This document shows, piece by piece, positions 4,882 to 7,648 of a DNA stretch of 7,648 bases; the first letter of the stretch is position 1, and each line of letters opens with the position of its first letter. Under the pieces are notes generated by a model that did not search any database, was not told where the DNA came from, and saw only the letters and a list, made by a program, of their open reading frames with translations. The stretch comes from an uncultured Prolixibacteraceae bacterium (GTDB lineage Bacteria > Bacteroidota > Bacteroidia > Bacteroidales > Prolixibacteraceae). Position numbers and translations under genes: made by a program. Location: NCBI GenBank assembly GCA_937915865.1, contig CALGIG010000030.1, positions 1 to 7,648 on the forward strand. Direction: 5' to 3'.

Positions 4882-5961
4882 TTAATAACCTAGAGAAGGA
4901 TTATAAACATTATATAAAGGGTCGCGACCTTCCATGATATTGTTTCGTATTTGGCTTCTCTCGCCTGAACTTGCACTAACCATTCCTGATCCGAAATAAT
5001 AAATTGCCCCTACTTCCCAAAGGGCAACACTTGTTATACTAATACCTAAATCTATGCCATTTCCCCAATTCTGGTTTGTTGCAAAATTGTATGCACTATA
5101 ACCTAAACTTAAATATCCAAGTCCCTGACCGACCATATTTAAGCTTCTCACTGAATTTTTTGCTATATCAGCACTTCCTTTGTATATCACCCATCCTTTT
5201 GAACCCTCTTGGGCCAATGACAAAGAATAGTACTTCCCATTGACTCCCTGCCAATATCCTTCACGTAAAAAATTAGTGGCAGTGTACTTAAGACCAGCAC
5301 CAGCCGATGCCAAATTGGAAGCAGGATCAATCCCTAATTGCATTAGAGTAGCAAGCCAATTATCTCCATTAGAGTATGCACGCCATTCTGCTCCATTCTG
5401 GTTCCTAGTACTTACAATCTCCTTTACTGCATTTTTTGCCGCAGTATCCCTATTCGCAGTCTTTTGTGCGTTGACTTGCGGATTTGAGAACTGGTTGGCA
5501 CTTGGGCTGTAATCGAAGTTAAGCATGATTGGCGTTTGCTGAACTGCTTGTTTCAATGATTGCTTTTGGTTTATGGTTTTATCTGCTACGCCAAATAACC
5601 AGTTACCTAACCAAACGATAGGCCACATGATCCATTCACCATTCGGATCGTTATACTTTAACGGGTTGTTCAAACAATAACTATAGCGGTTCAGATTCTG
5701 AGTAAACGATGGGTCTTGCACAACCGGGTCGGGAGACAAGAATCTGCCAACTACCGGGTTGTACAAACGGCCATTCATGTTATACAGTTTGAAATCTTCC
5801 AAATACTCATGCCCGGTAAACCCACGGTCGGCAAACAGAGCGGGTTCGCTGGTTAAGGTGTATGTCCAGTCGTCCTTGTCCCTACGCCTTCCCCAGGCAT
5901 CGAAGCTATACTCGTCGGTTGTGCTACCTGTTTTTAAGTGGGTAATAGTGCAGGTGGTCAC
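4882..5961 (-). CDS. RHS tip 2: orphan RHS core with a putative membrane-active toxin end
   Basis: This 359-residue frame keeps a full RHS core: EYSFDAWGRRR (17-27), SEPALFADRGFTGHEYL (38-54), NMNGRLYNPVVGRFLSPDP (61-79) and NRYSYCLNNPLKYNDPNGE (91-109). It lacks the long N-terminal RHS shell, so on its own it is a displaced tip that could be recombined onto a full-length RHS gene. After the core come IMWPIVWLGNWLFG, a polar region, and a hydrophobic stretch at about 275-330 (GQGLGYLSLGYSAYNF, GIDLGISITSVALWE, VGAIYYFGSGMV). That could form a helical hairpin acting on a membrane. The partner gene is a membrane protein, which fits. The start is a GTG at 5961, the first possible one after an in-frame TAA. 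Its context is weak and the true 5' limit is uncertain. Toxin activity is inferred, not recognised. Confidence 0.75.
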   Translation of the reverse strand: MTTCTITHLKTGSTTDEYSFDAWGRRRDKDDWTYTLTSEPALFADRGFTGHEYLEDFKLYNMNGRLYNPVVGRFLSPDPVVQDPSFTQNLNRYSYCLNNPLKYNDPNGEWIMWPIVWLGNWLFGVADKTINQKQSLKQAVQQTPIMLNFDYSPSANQFSNPQVNAQKTANRDTAAKNAVKEIVSTRNQNGAEWRAYSNGDNWLATLMQLGIDPASNLASAGAGLKYTATNFLREGYWQGVNGKYYSLSLAQEGSKGWVIYKGSADIAKNSVRSLNMVGQGLGYLSLGYSAYNFATNQNWGNGIDLGISITSVALWEVGAIYYFGSGMVSASSGERSQIRNNIMEGRDPLYNVYNPSLGY

Positions 5962-6004
5962 AGAAAATGTTGTTTTTAAAGTACATTGACGATTCCTATT
6001 TTGA

Positions 6005-6035
6005 ATAAAGCCCGGTTCTTACAAGTTCCGGGCTT
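6005..6035 (-). terminator. Intrinsic terminator after the lipoprotein gene
   Basis: On the minus strand AAGCCCGG (6035-6028) pairs perfectly with CCGGGCTT (6015-6008), followed by a short TTATT run. The stem is unrelated to the GAAGC-type terminators at the other three boundaries. Confidence 0.75.
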
Positions 6036-6046
6036 CCAAGAATAAG

Positions 6047-6508
6047 TTATTTTTCTATCTGTTTCTTAATCTCATTTAAAATCCTTTGTTCAAATTTTTC
6101 CTTTTGAAGCTTATTTTCTTTACGTGAAAAATCTTTATTAATCTTTTTCCAATTACCTAATCGTAATCCATCATTTACAGCAACGAAGGCAAAAGAAGTC
6201 GTTTCCATATCAAATTGACGAACCCAAGTATATATGATCTGGTTTTCTTCTTGATAATAAAAATAGACATGATACCAATGATCATCTATATCCTTACTTT
6301 TCCCATCAAACAACTGGATTTGAGGAGGAACACTGTAGCTTGGGTAGTCTTCTTTGAATCTCTTAATCGCGTTCACCAATTCAGATTCTTTGACTTTGAG
6401 TTCATACTTTTCAGCATACGGATAACTTCCAGGGGCAAAATTACAAGCGTAGCAACTGAATAATACAATTAAAATTAGCACTATGATGAAATGAAACTTG
6501 GTCTTCAT
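6047..6508 (-). CDS. Candidate immunity lipoprotein for tip 1
   Basis: The 153-residue protein begins nine bases after the tip 1 stop, so the two are probably co-transcribed. Its N-terminus is a lipoprotein signal: MKTKFHF, a hydrophobic run FIIVLILIVLF, then SC at 18-19, with C19 the likely lipidated residue (C22 is an alternative). The mature part is soluble and charged, with YHVYFYYQEENQIIYTW near 78-94, and ends in a Lys/Glu-rich helix (ENKLQKEKFEQRI). It should sit at the membrane facing the periplasm. A periplasmic partner suggests the toxin acts on the envelope, for example on lipids. That is inference from position and signal. The overall pattern resembles lipoproteins next to other Bacteroidota RHS genes, but I cannot name the family. 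Confidence 0.78.
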   Translation of the reverse strand: MKTKFHFIIVLILIVLFSCYACNFAPGSYPYAEKYELKVKESELVNAIKRFKEDYPSYSVPPQIQLFDGKSKDIDDHWYHVYFYYQEENQIIYTWVRQFDMETTSFAFVAVNDGLRLGNWKKINKDFSRKENKLQKEKFEQRILNEIKKQIEK

Positions 6509-6517
6509 AAAGTCGTA

Positions 6518-7348
6518 TTAATATTTTTGAGTATTAGGTAAATTAGTCACACCAATACTACTTATGTTATACCAAAACTTCATTTCTAAAACACCATCAG
6601 GCTTTAAGTAGTATTGATATAAAGTTTTAGGCATCGCAAGAGCTCCCAGTCCAAAGCCAAGTAGTCCAGCATTAATTCGTGTTTTTGAATCAACTCCGGG
6701 ATTAAAAGCAATACTAAATTCTTCTGAAACAAATCGGAAATCTGCACCAATGGCTCTTGTATCAGTTAGTAATCCATGTAATCCGTCTATTCCTAATCTA
6801 TCGTGCCCTATTGCTGGATAATCAGTCAACATATCTGGTACATATGAGTATGAATATTTTCCATTGTTCGTCATAGGATTATCCCCTCCTGCATACGTCG
6901 ATCTGCCTCCTATCAATCTGATATTCCGTCCTACAGTCGAACGATCCAAACAATCTCCACAATATGGAGCCCAAGCTCCGCTTATGGCATCGACTTCAAT
7001 ACCTCTCCATTCATCCCCGTATCTCCCATTTACCCTTGCTATTTCCTTTTCAACTTTTAGTTCAGCATTGCTTCGGTCAATGTATTCGGTGTTAAACACT
7101 TCCTGCCCCATATAACTGGCATTATAATTTACATTTCCAGATAAATTTACCGAAGTGCCAATACTAAAACTGGGTATGCCCGCTTTGGCCATATTCTGCC
7201 TTAATTGCTTCGTATTGTCGTTTATGGTCTGCATTCCTTCGCTGAACCAATACAAGGGGTTAAGCCAATTCCAGTTCCATTTGTTGCCTGTTGGGTCGGT
7301 AAAAAGCCCCCTTCCCGTTCCCCCTAAGGGGAAAGCTTTGGTTATCAC
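6518..7348 (-). CDS. RHS tip 1: orphan toxin tip without the core, possibly phospholipase A2-like
   Basis: The 276-residue frame starts at a GTG (7348) inside the module-boundary element. After a leader MITKAFPLGGTGRGLF it enters RHS-derived sequence at TDPTGNKWNWNWLNPLYW, the part that normally follows NPLKY. The whole core is therefore absent, so this is a displaced tip. Residues 36-120 are a polar linker. CGDC lies at 130-133, and the C-terminal region has YPAIGHDRLGIDGL with an H182-D183 pair, then DTRAIGADFRFV, a Gly/Ala-rich hydrophobic patch (AGLLGFGLGALAMP) and a YYLKPDG end. The His-Asp pair followed by a second Asp-rich helix resembles phospholipase A2-like toxin tips. This is a pattern-level guess, supported by the periplasmic lipoprotein partner. 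GTG as start is uncertain; the natural product may be made only after recombination with a full RHS gene. Confidence 0.72.
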   Translation of the reverse strand: MITKAFPLGGTGRGLFTDPTGNKWNWNWLNPLYWFSEGMQTINDNTKQLRQNMAKAGIPSFSIGTSVNLSGNVNYNASYMGQEVFNTEYIDRSNAELKVEKEIARVNGRYGDEWRGIEVDAISGAWAPYCGDCLDRSTVGRNIRLIGGRSTYAGGDNPMTNNGKYSYSYVPDMLTDYPAIGHDRLGIDGLHGLLTDTRAIGADFRFVSEEFSIAFNPGVDSKTRINAGLLGFGLGALAMPKTLYQYYLKPDGVLEMKFWYNISSIGVTNLPNTQKY

Positions 7349-7411
7349 TTCAAAGAACGCTCGGCTAAGTTAACAAAAGTTTATAAAGAAGCCACCCTTT
7401 AGGGCAGCTTC
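7306..7411 (-). repeat. Module-boundary element, copy A (before tip 1)
   Basis: In minus order: GAAGC hairpin (7411-7388), AAACTTTTGTTAACTTAGCC, the 15-mer GTTCTTTGAAGTGAT (7358-7344), a TTCCCC/GGGGAA palindrome (7318-7333), and GGGAAGGGGGC. The RHS-derived sequence that follows starts at TDPTG, not at SFDAWG as in copies B and C. Confidence 0.78.
7388..7411 (-). terminator. Intrinsic terminator after the right-edge gene
   Basis: On the minus strand GAAGCTGCCC-TAAA-GGGTGGCTTC forms a 10-bp stem with two G-T pairs, followed by TTTAT. Confidence 0.65.
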
Positions 7412-7442
7412 TCAACATTATCCTAACAGAATAAGACGTGCT

Positions 7443-7648
7443 CTATTTAGTACTAGTTAAAATTCCATACAAAATCGCGGAAAAGAAAGCCCCCAGAACC
7501 ATAGAAATGGAATATATTAAGCCATATCTTATTTTTACATTTTTGTATTTATCTACTATTTTCTCGTACCTATTGTTTTGAAAAACAAAGAAGTAATTTA
7601 ATTTTCGCAAGCTCTGTTTACCTTGCTTGCAGTAGGGTTCTATAATTG
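7443..7648 (-). CDS. C-terminal end of a small membrane protein, likely another immunity protein
   Basis: The frame is open from the window edge to a TAG at 7445-7443 and gives about 67 residues. It reads CKQGKQSLRKLNYFFVFQNN, a basic stretch RYEKIVDKYKNVKIRYG, then one clear membrane helix (LIYSISMVLGAFFSAILYGI) and a short tail LTSTK. The N-terminus lies outside the window. It is followed by a terminator and by tip 1, in the same position the other partner genes hold relative to their next module. It therefore probably guards a toxin tip further right. The basic stretch plus last helix resembles the end of the 4448-4852 protein, though the residues differ. No family name can be given. Confidence 0.65.
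   Translation of the reverse strand, partial: IIEPYCKQGKQSLRKLNYFFVFQNNRYEKIVDKYKNVKIRYGLIYSISMVLGAFFSAILYGILTSTK

Overview
The window looks like an accessory locus of a Bacteroidota chromosome, probably a Bacteroidales or Marinilabiliales relative. The order-level guess is weak. The evidence is the wording of the RHS core (SFDAWGRR, NMNGRLY, NRYSYCLNNPLKY), the YMVYDNRDRL style of RHS repeats, and the lack of clear Shine-Dalgarno sites. All real genes lie on the minus strand, so the locus is read from right to left.

From the right edge the layout is: the 3' end of a small membrane protein (7443-7648); orphan RHS tip 1 with a lipoprotein partner (7348-6047); orphan RHS tip 2, which keeps the core, with a three-helix membrane partner (5961-4448); RHS tip 3, broken by a one-base frameshift, with an overlapping Cys-rich partner (4292-2568); RHS tip 4, which has lost its core and its C-terminus (2432-1942). 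A 1.8-kb IS3-family element (145-1941) follows, and then an internal piece of another RHS gene (1-144). This is a tandem array of displaced polymorphic-toxin C-termini, each followed by a candidate immunity gene of a different kind. No full-length RHS gene is inside the window.

Three module boundaries (2391-2498, 4251-4360, 7306-7411) carry the same composite element: an intrinsic terminator closing the upstream immunity gene, a conserved 15-bp block, and a GC-rich palindrome. The element passes directly into RHS-derived sequence, twice at the SFDAWG point of the core and once, past the core, at TDPTG. It may mark how these modules were joined. The modules probably need their own promoters or act as a silent store for recombination onto a full-length RHS gene; the sequence does not decide between these.

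The IS3-family element has a classical orfA/orfB with a -1 slippery site, a D-D-35-E catalytic triad and matching 24-bp terminal repeats. It is unusually long because about 370 bp after orfB are non-coding and structured: six copies of a TTCCTG-type motif spaced at exactly 30 bp, a perfect 10-bp hairpin, and a nested palindrome with 12- and 13-bp arms. This tail is the least explained part of the window. The two sides of the element belong to different RHS parts and show no clean target duplication, so a deletion or rearrangement probably happened here.
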